DNA of 64,000 nt from Nesterenkonia muleiensis (lineage in GTDB: Bacteria > Actinomycetota > Actinomycetes > Actinomycetales > Micrococcaceae). The notes below the pieces were generated by a model. The model did not search any database, was not told where the DNA came from, and was given only the letters and a program-made list of their open reading frames with translations. The stretch covers positions 124,001 through 188,000 of the forward strand of contig NZ_QWLD01000056.1 of NCBI RefSeq assembly GCF_003600155.1, in the 5' to 3' direction. A program made the position numbers and the translations under genes. Numbering within the stretch: the stretch's first letter is position 1; each line of letters begins with the position of its first letter. This document shows positions 34,760 to 42,902 of this stretch, piece by piece.

Positions 34760-36076
34760 GTGAAGATCTTAGTGGTGGGCCCTGGCGGCCGTGAGCACGC
34801 GATTGTCCGAGCGCTGCGGCGCGATGATGCCGTCACTGAGGTGCATGCCGCACCCGGCAATGCGGGCATCGCCCTGGATGTGGTGACCCATAGCGGTGTC
34901 GATGCCAGCGACCCGGCCGCGGTGACCGCCCTGGCCTCCGCAGAGAACTTCGACCTGGTCGTCGTAGGCCCCGAAGCTCCTTTGGCTGCCGGCGTTACTG
35001 ATGCCGTCCGTGATGCTGGCATTCCCGCCTTCGGCCCCAGCGCAGCCGCCGCGCAGTTGGAGGCATCGAAGGCTTTCGCCAAAGAGATCATGGCCGCAGC
35101 CGGTGTACCCACCGCAGAGGCTGTCCATGCCAGTGACCTCGGTACCGCTGCTGGGGCACTGGACCGCTTCGGCGCCCCCCACGTGGTCAAGGACGACGGC
35201 CTCGCCGCGGGTAAGGGCGTGGTGGTTACCGATGACCGGCAGGCCGCGCTCGCCCACGCTCAGGCATGCTTCGATGCCGGGGGCACGGTGGTCATCGAAG
35301 AGTTCCTGGACGGACCGGAGGTCTCGCTGTTCGTGATCAGCGACGGCGAGAACCTGGTTCCGCTCTCACCTGCCCAGGACTTCAAGCGGATTTATGACGA
35401 CGACGCCGGCCCGAACACCGGCGGCATGGGCGCCTATACTCCGCTGGACTGGCTGCAGGATTACACCGAGACCGATGCTGCCGGCCTCACCCGGAACTTT
35501 ACCGAGGTGGTGGTGGACCAGGTGGCCCGCCCGACTCTGGCGGAGATGGCACGGCGTGGCAAGCCCTTCATCGGCGTGCTCTACTGCGGCCTCGCGGTGA
35601 CCTCCCGCGGCGTGCGCGTAGTGGAGTTCAATGTGCGCTTTGGCGATCCCGAGACCCAGGCCGTGCTGGAGCGGCTGGCCACCCCGCTGGGCGGACTGCT
35701 GCTGGATGCGTCCACCGGTGTCCTCGGCGCTGACCGTCAGCTGGAGTGGTCCGAGGGCTACGCCGCGGATGTGGTGATCGCCGCAGAGAACTATCCTGAC
35801 TCGCCCCGCAGGGGAGATGTGATCACCGGGGTGCCGGAGGCCGAAGCACTCGACGGTGTGGCTGTTCTCCATGCCGGCACCGCGGATCAGGAGGGTGCGC
35901 TGGTCACAGCCGGCGGGCGGGTGCTCGCCGTGGTCGGCACCGGTGACACGCTGCAAGAGGCAGTGGACCGTGCTTATGCCGGAGTAGATGCGATCAGCTG
36001 GCAGGGTGCCCAGCACCGCACCGATATTGCCGCCAAGGCGCTGCGCGGAGAGATCACAGTAGGGGCCGAGGGATGA
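34760..36076 (+). CDS. purD: Phosphoribosylamine-glycine ligase
   Basis: PurD joins glycine to phosphoribosylamine with ATP in the second step of purine synthesis. The 438-residue product begins MKILVVGPGGREHAI, has PEAPLAAGVTDA, the ATP-grasp core VVKDDGLAAGKGVVV, EEFLDGPEVSLFVISDG, DAGPNTGGMGAYTP and VVEFNVRFGDPETQ. Start is a GTG matching the family N-terminus. The stop overlaps the purC ATG by 4 bp. Confidence 0.97.
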   Translation: MKILVVGPGGREHAIVRALRRDDAVTEVHAAPGNAGIALDVVTHSGVDASDPAAVTALASAENFDLVVVGPEAPLAAGVTDAVRDAGIPAFGPSAAAAQLEASKAFAKEIMAAAGVPTAEAVHASDLGTAAGALDRFGAPHVVKDDGLAAGKGVVVTDDRQAALAHAQACFDAGGTVVIEEFLDGPEVSLFVISDGENLVPLSPAQDFKRIYDDDAGPNTGGMGAYTPLDWLQDYTETDAAGLTRNFTEVVVDQVARPTLAEMARRGKPFIGVLYCGLAVTSRGVRVVEFNVRFGDPETQAVLERLATPLGGLLLDASTGVLGADRQLEWSEGYAADVVIAAENYPDSPRRGDVITGVPEAEALDGVAVLHAGTADQEGALVTAGGRVLAVVGTGDTLQEAVDRAYAGVDAISWQGAQHRTDIAAKALRGEITVGAEG

Positions 36077-37098
36077 GCGCGGCCGTGCAGGACACGAGCC
36101 CGTACAGTCCGCAGGAATTGCCAGGGTGGGAGCACGTCTCCTCCGGCAAGGTCCGCGAGATCTACGCCCCGGCCTCGGGCTCCGCGTGGCACGGGAAGCA
36201 GGTTCTCCTGATGGTCGCCACTGATCGGATCAGCGCCTATGACCATGTGCTCACCCCGGGGATCCCGGACAAAGGCGTGATCCTCACCCAGCTGAGCCTC
36301 TGGTGGTTCCAGCAGTTGGCGGCTGAAGGCATCGGCAACCATGTGGTCACCGCCGAGGTGGGAGAGCGTGGTGTGCCAGAGTCCGTCGCCGGGCGCGGGA
36401 TGATCGTGAAGCGACTGGAGATGGTCGAGGCCGAGGCCATTGTGCGCGGATACCTGACCGGCTCCGGGCTGGCCGAGTACCGTGAGTTCGGCACAGTCAA
36501 CGAGATTCCGCTGCCTGCAGGGCTTGAGGACGGAAGCCGACTGCTCAAGCCGATCTTCACCCCCTCGACCAAGGCCGAGCAGGGCGGCCACGACGAGAAC
36601 ATCAGCTTCGAGGACTTGGAGCACACGATCGGCACCGACCTGGCGAGTAAGCTGCGCGAGGCCAGCCTGAAGGTTTACTCCCTGGCTGAGGCCATCGCGC
36701 GTCAAGCTGGCATCATCCTGGCCGACACCAAGTTCGAGTTCGGTCTGGATGAAGCAGGTGGGCTGGTGCTCGCCGATGAGGTACTCACCCCGGATTCCTC
36801 ACGGTTCTGGCCGGAAGCCGAATGGGAGCCTGGGAAAGCTCAGCCCAGCTTTGATAAGCAGTTCGTGCGCAACTGGCTCAGCTCGCCGGAGTCCGGGTGG
36901 ACGAATCAGAGATCCGTCCTTCCCTCAATCGCCTCGGGAGGCCCTGAGCAAGCTCAGGTCTCCTCTCGGCTCAATCGTCCACGGGACAGAGCCGGTGATA
37001 CCGCCCCGCCACCGCTTCCAGAGCACATCGTCATTGCTACCCGGGACCGCTATCTGGACGCCTACCGCCGGCTCACCGGAACTGATCTGAACCTCTGA
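36073..37098 (+). CDS. purC: SAICAR synthase with palindromic in-frame insertion
   Basis: PurC joins aspartate to CAIR using ATP. The 341-residue product has GKVREIY, MVATDRISAYDHV, VEAIVRGYLTGSG-like EAEAIVRGYLTGSGLAEYR, PSTKAEQGGHDENI and ILADTKFEFGL, then FDKQFVRNWLSSPESGW. Usually only a few residues separate this from the APPPLP segment; here residues 277-310 intervene, encoded by a palindromic element. The insert is at the C-terminal edge, away from the active site, so the enzyme is expected to work. The gene ends inside the 3-prime end of the convergent channel gene (26-bp overlap). Confidence 0.95.
   Translation: MSAAVQDTSPYSPQELPGWEHVSSGKVREIYAPASGSAWHGKQVLLMVATDRISAYDHVLTPGIPDKGVILTQLSLWWFQQLAAEGIGNHVVTAEVGERGVPESVAGRGMIVKRLEMVEAEAIVRGYLTGSGLAEYREFGTVNEIPLPAGLEDGSRLLKPIFTPSTKAEQGGHDENISFEDLEHTIGTDLASKLREASLKVYSLAEAIARQAGIILADTKFEFGLDEAGGLVLADEVLTPDSSRFWPEAEWEPGKAQPSFDKQFVRNWLSSPESGWTNQRSVLPSIASGGPEQAQVSSRLNRPRDRAGDTAPPPLPEHIVIATRDRYLDAYRRLTGTDLNL
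36898..37002. repeat. Palindromic in-frame element in purC
   Basis: The segment encoding the extra purC residues is bounded by GGACGA (36898-36903) and TCGTCC and contains a strong inner hairpin (CCTGAGC and GCTCAGG separated by AA, extended by GGAG and CTCC). A 15-nt piece, CCCTCAATCGCCTCG at 36922-36936, occurs again at 25592-25606 next to the purF operon. The element does not align over its length with the two-hairpin repeat family apart from a shared AGCCGAGAGG (reverse strand). Confidence 0.5.
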
Positions 37099-37966
37099 GC
37101 TGGGCGGAGTCTTTCAGCTGCGCGGAGAGCTCGGCAACATCCGCCCGCAGTAGGCGTATTTGCTGGTGGAGCAGCTGATGGTCGGGCTGCGGCTCCTCGG
37201 GCACCTTGGGTGAGGAATCGCTGTGGTCTTTTCCGGCGCCTGCATGGACGGAGGGCATATCGTGCAGGGTGTTCATGGCGTCCACGATCACCGCGATGAT
37301 CAGGTTCAGCGCGGTGAAGGCCGCCAGGATGATGAAGGGGATGAAGAACGCCCACGCCCAGGGATGCTCAGCCATCGCCGGCCGGACGATGGTCTCCCAG
37401 CTGGAGAGTGTGGCGATCTGAAACAGGCTGAACAAAGAGGCGCCGAAGCTGCCGAAGAACTCCGGCAGGGTCTCGCGGAAGAAGGTGGTGGCCATCACGG
37501 TGGCTACGTAGAAGATCAGGGCCAGCAGGGCACCGGTGGAGAGGATCCCCGGCACAGCGTGCAGTAGGGCTGAGATGACTTTCCGCAGCTGTGGCAGCGA
37601 GGAGATCAGTCGGAGCACACGTAGTACGCGCAGGGTGCGAAGCACCTCGAACCCAGCACCTGCCGGCACCAGTGCAACGCCGACCACCACAAAATCGAAG
37701 ACGTTCCACGGATCGCGGAAGAACCGCCAGCCGAAGGAGACTAGCTTCAGCGCGATCTCCATCACAAAGATCACCAGGCAGGCGGTGTCGATGCTGATCA
37801 GCACCGGACCCACAGAGTCCATCAAGGCATCCGAGGTCTCCATGCCCAGCACAGCGGCGTTGAGCAGGATGACAGCGATCACGAACCGCTGGATGGCGGC
37901 AGACTCCATCCATGCGCCGAGACGGGCGCGCCAGGGCGCAACAGAAGTTTCGGGGGCATATGACAT
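37073..37966 (-). CDS. Voltage-gated sodium channel-like ion transporter with altered filter
   Basis: The 297-residue protein has the six-helix single-domain plan of bacterial Nav channels: S4 with Arg at 110, 113, 116 and 119, a pore loop with FQIATLSSWET (residues 183-192), S6 ending in LNLIIAVIVDAMNTLHD and a C-terminal coiled-coil (QLLHQQIRLLRADVAELSAQL) that would hold the tetramer. In NavAb/NaChBac the filter is TLESW; here residue 188 is Ser instead of Glu, and a Glu follows Trp at 191. Selectivity may therefore differ. A -10 box lies 7 nt before the ATG. Confidence 0.85.
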   Translation of the reverse strand: MSYAPETSVAPWRARLGAWMESAAIQRFVIAVILLNAAVLGMETSDALMDSVGPVLISIDTACLVIFVMEIALKLVSFGWRFFRDPWNVFDFVVVGVALVPAGAGFEVLRTLRVLRVLRLISSLPQLRKVISALLHAVPGILSTGALLALIFYVATVMATTFFRETLPEFFGSFGASLFSLFQIATLSSWETIVRPAMAEHPWAWAFFIPFIILAAFTALNLIIAVIVDAMNTLHDMPSVHAGAGKDHSDSSPKVPEEPQPDHQLLHQQIRLLRADVAELSAQLKDSAQLRGSDQFR

Positions 37967-37973
37967 CTGTTAA

Positions 37974-37979
37974 ATCGTA
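37974..37979 (-). promoter_or_regulatory. -10 box for leaderless channel transcript
   Basis: On the minus strand TACGAT is followed by 7 nt and the ATG at 37966, without a ribosome binding site. Confidence 0.5.
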
Positions 37980-38006
37980 TCCCGATCCTCCGACGTGCGG
38001 TGTGGG

Positions 38007-39941
38007 TCAGGACTGCATGGTGGCGCTCCAGGCGCTGTGCAGCTTGGCGAAGTAGCCGCCGTTGGCGATGAGCTCGTCGGGTGAGCCGTCTTCGATCACG
38101 CGGCCCTCGTCGATGACCAGCACCCTGTCGGCAATGGCGACGGTGGAGAGCCGGTGGGCGATGATCAGTGCTGTCCGGTTGCCCAGCAGCCGCTCCAGCC
38201 CCTGCTGCACCAGCTGCTCAGAGGGAAGGTCCAACGATGACGTCGCCTCGTCCAGAATCAGCACCGCCGGGTCGGCCAGGAACGCCCGGGCGAAGGAGAC
38301 CAGCTGCCGTTGTCCGGCGGAGATGCGCCCGCCGCGTTTGTTGACGTCGGTGTCGTAGCCTTCGGGAAGGCTCAGGATGAACTCATGGGCCCCCACTGCC
38401 TTGGCTGCGGCGATGACCTGCTCATCGGTGGCCTCGGGCTGGGAGAGCGCGATGTTCTCGCGGATCGAGCCGGAGAACAGGAACGCCTCCTGGGTCACCA
38501 TGGCCACATGCCGGTGATGATCATCTTCGGCAAGCTCGCGCAGCTCGACCCCGTCCAGGGTCAGTGAGCCGGAGGTGACATCGTAGAACCGGGCCAGCAG
38601 CTTCACCAGGGTGGACTTCCCGGCCCCGGTTCGGCCCACCACGGCTACGGTCTGGCCAGCCGGAATGTGGAGGTCGAGCTTCTGCATCACCACAGGGCCG
38701 TCATCGGTGTACTGGAATTCAGCCTCTCTGAACTCGATCTCGCCCTGGCAGTCGGAGAGCCGCTGAGGCTTCTTCACCTGCCGGACTTTGGGGGTCTCCT
38801 CCAGCAGGCCGGAGACCTTCTCCAGGGCGGCGGTGGCTGACTGCAGTGAGTTGTAGAACATGGCGATCATGTCCAGCGGCTGGAAGACCCGCTTGGTGGA
38901 GAGCACAATGCCCAGCAGCAGCCCGGCGCCCAGGTCCCCTTCCAGCACCCGGAATCCGCCCCAGAGCAGCACGGCGGCCACAGAGATGTTGCCGATGAGC
39001 ATCAGTCCGGGCTGGAGCACACCGAAGAGCCCGATGGAGCGAACCATGTCATCCCGGTAGACCTTGGCCAGCTTCCGGTACTGCCGGGAGCGCGCGTCCT
39101 CCCGGCGGAAGGCCTGCACGGCGCGGATGCCGGTCATCGACTCCACAAAGTGCACGATCATCCGGGCACTGGAGATGCGGGTCTGACGGTAGGCGATCTC
39201 TGCGTTCTTCTGGTACCAGCGGCCCAGGAAGAAGATGGGCACCAGGGCGCACAGCAGCACCAGTCCGGACCGGAAGTCGCTGATCCAGATGTAGACAGTG
39301 GTGAAGAACATGAACATCAGTCCCTGCACCAGCTGGTTGACCCCGCCGTCGAGCAGTTCGCGTAGCGCTTCCAGGTCCGAGGTCTGCCGGGAGATGACCT
39401 TCCCGGAGGTGTAGTCCTCGTGGAAGTCCAGGCTCAGCGCCTGGGTCTTGCGGAAGACCTCATCGCGCAGCTTATAGAGCATAGCCTGGGAGGCCTCGGC
39501 CGTCATGCGGGTGTACCAGTAGAGCAGCACTCCGGCGGTGATCGCGCACAGCAGATACAGCAGAGCCGGAAGCCAGAGCCCGACGGCGTCGCCGTCGATC
39601 AGCCGCGGCAGCCCCCAGTCGATGGCCAGCCCGCCGGCGATGAAGGGAGTGGCGGCCTGGGCGGCCTGGGAGACGACTACCGCAAGCGCGGTCACCAGCA
39701 GCTTGCCGCGCACGCCCTCTGAAGCTCGCCAGAGCAGCCAGAGCGACCGGCGTCGGATGAACTTCCGTTCGGCCTTGCCGAAGGTGACTTCTTCCTCGGC
39801 GGCGGTGCCGCGCAGATGGGCGAAGTCGTCCTGGTCCCGCGGCGGGGTGATCTTGGAGAGATCAAGTGCAGCAGTATCAACGAAGTGAGCGTCGTCGTTA
39901 TCCACCGGGCGGCCGTTGGAAGGTGCATTATCAGCACTCAT
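38007..39941 (-). CDS. ABC exporter half-transporter, catalytically complete subunit
   Basis: The 644-residue protein has a six-helix type IV exporter domain (about residues 75-370) and a C-terminal ATPase domain with Walker A GRTGAGKST, Q-loop MVTQEAFLF, Walker B VLILDEATSSLD and H-loop IAHRLST. The signature is ISAGQRQ instead of LSGGQ. It begins inside the last codon of the partner gene (4-bp overlap), so the two form a heterodimer. Its Walker A and B with the partner LSGGQ make the consensus site; its altered signature faces the defective Walker A of the partner. The cargo is unknown. Confidence 0.9.
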   Translation of the reverse strand: MSADNAPSNGRPVDNDDAHFVDTAALDLSKITPPRDQDDFAHLRGTAAEEEVTFGKAERKFIRRRSLWLLWRASEGVRGKLLVTALAVVVSQAAQAATPFIAGGLAIDWGLPRLIDGDAVGLWLPALLYLLCAITAGVLLYWYTRMTAEASQAMLYKLRDEVFRKTQALSLDFHEDYTSGKVISRQTSDLEALRELLDGGVNQLVQGLMFMFFTTVYIWISDFRSGLVLLCALVPIFFLGRWYQKNAEIAYRQTRISSARMIVHFVESMTGIRAVQAFRREDARSRQYRKLAKVYRDDMVRSIGLFGVLQPGLMLIGNISVAAVLLWGGFRVLEGDLGAGLLLGIVLSTKRVFQPLDMIAMFYNSLQSATAALEKVSGLLEETPKVRQVKKPQRLSDCQGEIEFREAEFQYTDDGPVVMQKLDLHIPAGQTVAVVGRTGAGKSTLVKLLARFYDVTSGSLTLDGVELRELAEDDHHRHVAMVTQEAFLFSGSIRENIALSQPEATDEQVIAAAKAVGAHEFILSLPEGYDTDVNKRGGRISAGQRQLVSFARAFLADPAVLILDEATSSLDLPSEQLVQQGLERLLGNRTALIIAHRLSTVAIADRVLVIDEGRVIEDGSPDELIANGGYFAKLHSAWSATMQS

Positions 39942-41878
39942 GTATGCACCTCCGTAGTTGCTTCTTCGGCGGGAATGGCGTCCATCAGCTCTTCGCCGGA
40001 GGGAACCGGCGGTTTCATGATGCTGGAGTAGGTCTCGTTGCGGGTCAGCAGCTCGGTGTGGGTCCCGACGTCGTCAATGCGGCCTTCGTGGAGCAAGGCC
40101 ACCCGGTCGGCCATTGCCACCGTGGAGGGCCGGTGCGCCACGATCAGCGTAGTGGTGCCCTCCAGAACCTGGCGGAGCCGTCCGGTCACGCGCTCCTCGG
40201 TGCGCACATCCAGGGCCGACAGCGGATCATCCAGCAGCAGCACGGAGGGCTTCGCAGCGATCGCGCGGGCCAGAGCAAGGCGCTGGCGCTGGCCGCCGGA
40301 GAGGCTCAGGCCCTCCTCGCCGATCCTCGACTCCAGCCCTTCGGGCAGGGTTTCGGCGAACTCGGCGTCGGCGGTGTGCAGCGCCTCAGAGAGCACCTCC
40401 TGAAGCTGATCAGACTGTGGCGCTGCCGCTCGGTGCGGATGGGATGGATCGTCGTCGTCGCGCTGGTGGCCGGTGCCCAGCAGCACATTGGACTTCACCG
40501 TGGTGGAGAACAGGGTGGGATCCTCGAAGGCGACCGCCACCCGGGAGCGCAGGTCGGGCAGGCTGTAGTCGCGGACGTCGACGCCGTCGATCCGCACGCT
40601 GCCGCCGGTGACGTCGTAGAGCCGCGGCACCAGGTTCAGCAGGGTGGAGGTGCCCCCGCCGGTGGCGGAGACCAGGGCCATCGTCTCTCCGGGCTCGATG
40701 CGCAGGGTGGCACCGCGGATGAGATCCTCCGCGGCGTCGGGGTAGCGGAAGTGAACGTCCTCCAGCTCCACCAGGCCACGCTCCTGCGCGGTATGGGGTT
40801 GGGCAGGGGAGACGATGTCCGGCTCCACGTCCATCACGTCGATATGCCGGTCGATGGAGGTCTTGGCCATGAACACCATGCCGATGAGCATGCCGATGCC
40901 CTCAATGGGCTGCTTGAGCACCACCGCCATGGCGAAGAATCCTGCCAGTGTGCCGGGGGTGAGGTCTCCCTGTGCTGCCAGGTAGAGCCCGGTGAAGATG
41001 CACAGGGCCAGCACGCCTTCGGGCAGCAGCACCATGAGCATCTGGAATTTGGCCAGGGTGCGCATCTTGGAGACTTCCAGGTCGCGCAGGGTGCCGGCTT
41101 CCTCTTTGAAGCTGGAGCGCGCCCAGTCCCCGCGTCCGAAAGCCTTCAGCACACGGATCCCGTGTACAGACTCCTCGACCTTGGTGGCGACCTCGCCGGC
41201 CTGGTCCTGGGCGGACCTGGAGTAGTGGACGAACTTCCTGCGGAAGGCGGGCCCGAGCGCGATCACCGGCACCGCGGCGCAGAGGAACAGGCCGGCCAGG
41301 ATCGGCGACCAGCTGAACATCACGCCGATGCCCACCAGCACGGTGATGGTGGCGGTGACCAGCATCAGCGAGCCGAAGGCGAAGAACCTGCGCAGCATGT
41401 TCAAATCAGCGATCGCCCGGGACTGCAGCTGACCGGCCTCCCAGGCGCCGTGGAACGCTGCCGACTGGTGGATCAGCCGCTCAAACAGGGAGACGCGCAT
41501 ATTGGTCTCGGCGTCCGAGGCCGGGGGGATGACGAAGAAACGGCGCAGGAAGACGAAGATGGCTTCCAGGACTCCCAGGCTGAGAATCACCGCGAAGGCA
41601 GTCCAGACCACCGCAGCGGTAGTGCCCCCAGCTTCGATGTCATCCACCAGCCCGCCCAGCACCACCGGAATCGCCAATGCGATCACGCCAGCCCCAATGG
41701 CCGCGAGCACGCCGAAGAACCAGCGCAGCTTCAGCCCCTCGATGTAAGGGATCAGGCGCGCCAGTGCCTGGATGAGAGTGCGGCGCTGACCCGATTCGAC
41801 CCTCTGCCGGGCAACCCTTTGCTGGGCGCCGGCCTGCCGGGAAGGCTCATCGCCGCGTTTCCGTTCAGATTGTTGCAT
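39938..41878 (-). CDS. ABC exporter half-transporter with degenerate ATP site
   Basis: The 646-residue protein has the exporter membrane domain and an ATPase domain with signature LSGGQRQRLALARAI and H-loop VAHRPST. Its Walker A reads SATGGGTST: the first Gly is Ser and the Lys, essential in nearly all ABC proteins, is Thr at residue 410. Walker B is VLLLDDPLSALD with Asp in place of the catalytic Glu. An about 20-residue acidic/basic insertion (GHQRDDDDPSHPH) lies before the helical subdomain. Heterodimeric exporters commonly have one degenerate site, but loss of the Walker A lysine is rare. It is first in the operon. Confidence 0.9.
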   Translation of the reverse strand: MQQSERKRGDEPSRQAGAQQRVARQRVESGQRRTLIQALARLIPYIEGLKLRWFFGVLAAIGAGVIALAIPVVLGGLVDDIEAGGTTAAVVWTAFAVILSLGVLEAIFVFLRRFFVIPPASDAETNMRVSLFERLIHQSAAFHGAWEAGQLQSRAIADLNMLRRFFAFGSLMLVTATITVLVGIGVMFSWSPILAGLFLCAAVPVIALGPAFRRKFVHYSRSAQDQAGEVATKVEESVHGIRVLKAFGRGDWARSSFKEEAGTLRDLEVSKMRTLAKFQMLMVLLPEGVLALCIFTGLYLAAQGDLTPGTLAGFFAMAVVLKQPIEGIGMLIGMVFMAKTSIDRHIDVMDVEPDIVSPAQPHTAQERGLVELEDVHFRYPDAAEDLIRGATLRIEPGETMALVSATGGGTSTLLNLVPRLYDVTGGSVRIDGVDVRDYSLPDLRSRVAVAFEDPTLFSTTVKSNVLLGTGHQRDDDDPSHPHRAAAPQSDQLQEVLSEALHTADAEFAETLPEGLESRIGEEGLSLSGGQRQRLALARAIAAKPSVLLLDDPLSALDVRTEERVTGRLRQVLEGTTTLIVAHRPSTVAMADRVALLHEGRIDDVGTHTELLTRNETYSSIMKPPVPSGEELMDAIPAEEATTEVHT

Positions 41879-41927
41879 ACTGCAACTACTTTACTCCTCG
41901 ATCCGGGGGAAGGACAAGCTGCTCCTG

Positions 41928-42902
41928 TCATGCCCCTTTGACAGTGATCAGAGTCGCCTCGGGCGGGCAGAACAGGCGGATGGGGGCCTTGGCGGAGGTG
42001 CCGATTCCTGCCGAGACATGCACGTGGGTCACACCCCCGTCAGCCCTTCGCGCCGTGTGGAGCCCCTTGGCGTACTTGGTGGGCAGATCGCAGTTGGTGA
42101 CCAGGGCCCTGCCGCCCTGTCCGGACAAGGAAGGAAGACACACCTGTCCGCCATGGGTGTGACCGGCGAGCACCAGGCCGGCCCCGGAGTCGGCGAAGGT
42201 CTCCAGTACCCGCCGCACCGGTGCGTGGGCCACTCCGAGCTTCAGGGCGGGGGCTCCCTCCGGCCAACCGGTGAATGCGTCGAGCTCCAGGTGAGGGTCG
42301 TCCACGCCGGAGAACTCCAGCCTGAGACCGGCGATCTCTGCGGCACTGTGCGCATTGGTCAGATTCGCCCAGCCGGCGGCTTCGAACGCGCCGAACAGTT
42401 CCTCGGTCGGCAGGGTCGTCGCGTGCGGGTGCAGGGTGGAGGGGCCGCGGAAGTACTTCAGAGGGTTCTTGTACCGCGGGGCGTAGTAGTCATTCGACCC
42501 CGGCACGAAGCAGCCGGGCAAGCCCATCAGCGGTTCCAGGGCCTCCAGCACCTCATGCACGGCCCGCGGGTCCGAGAGATTGTCCCCGGTGTTGACCACC
42601 AGATCAGGTTCCAGCTCCGCCAGCCGCTGCAGCCACCGGTACTTCTTCCGTTGCCCGGGGACGTAGTGGATATCGGAGATGTGCAGCACTCTCAGCTCAC
42701 CCGGAAGGTCAGGGACTGCCACTTCTGCACGCCGCAGAGTGAAGCGGGTGAGCTCCACCCTGTTGGCATAGATCAGAGTGCCCAGACCGAGGGCACCGAG
42801 GGCGCCGGCTGCGGCGGCCACTGCCTGGGCCCTTGTTCTCGGCCGGGTGTTCTCCGCTCTGGCTGTTCCTGCCCCGAAGGCAGGATCAGTCGTCGTCGTC
42901 AT
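41928..42902 (-). CDS. Membrane-anchored metallophosphoesterase
   Basis: The 324-residue protein has an N-terminal hydrophobic segment (about residues 27-46) followed by a calcineurin-like domain with metal motifs DIHYVPG, VVNTGDNLSD, VPGSNDYY and AGHTHGGQ. It overlaps the upstream penicillin-binding protein gene by 17 bp, as in the conserved pair next to ponA in other actinobacteria (Rv3683-like). The substrate is unknown; a role in cell-envelope phosphoester turnover is possible. Confidence 0.88.
   Translation of the reverse strand: MTTTTDPAFGAGTARAENTRPRTRAQAVAAAAGALGALGLGTLIYANRVELTRFTLRRAEVAVPDLPGELRVLHISDIHYVPGQRKKYRWLQRLAELEPDLVVNTGDNLSDPRAVHEVLEALEPLMGLPGCFVPGSNDYYAPRYKNPLKYFRGPSTLHPHATTLPTEELFGAFEAAGWANLTNAHSAAEIAGLRLEFSGVDDPHLELDAFTGWPEGAPALKLGVAHAPVRRVLETFADSGAGLVLAGHTHGGQVCLPSLSGQGGRALVTNCDLPTKYAKGLHTARRADGGVTHVHVSAGIGTSAKAPIRLFCPPEATLITVKGA

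Noticed and set aside
39866-41941. Very long plus-strand open frame opposite the ABC exporter genes
   Set aside because: It is the antisense of genuine ABC motifs, its product is Gly/His/Gln rich with no family pattern, and it appears because of GC-biased third positions.
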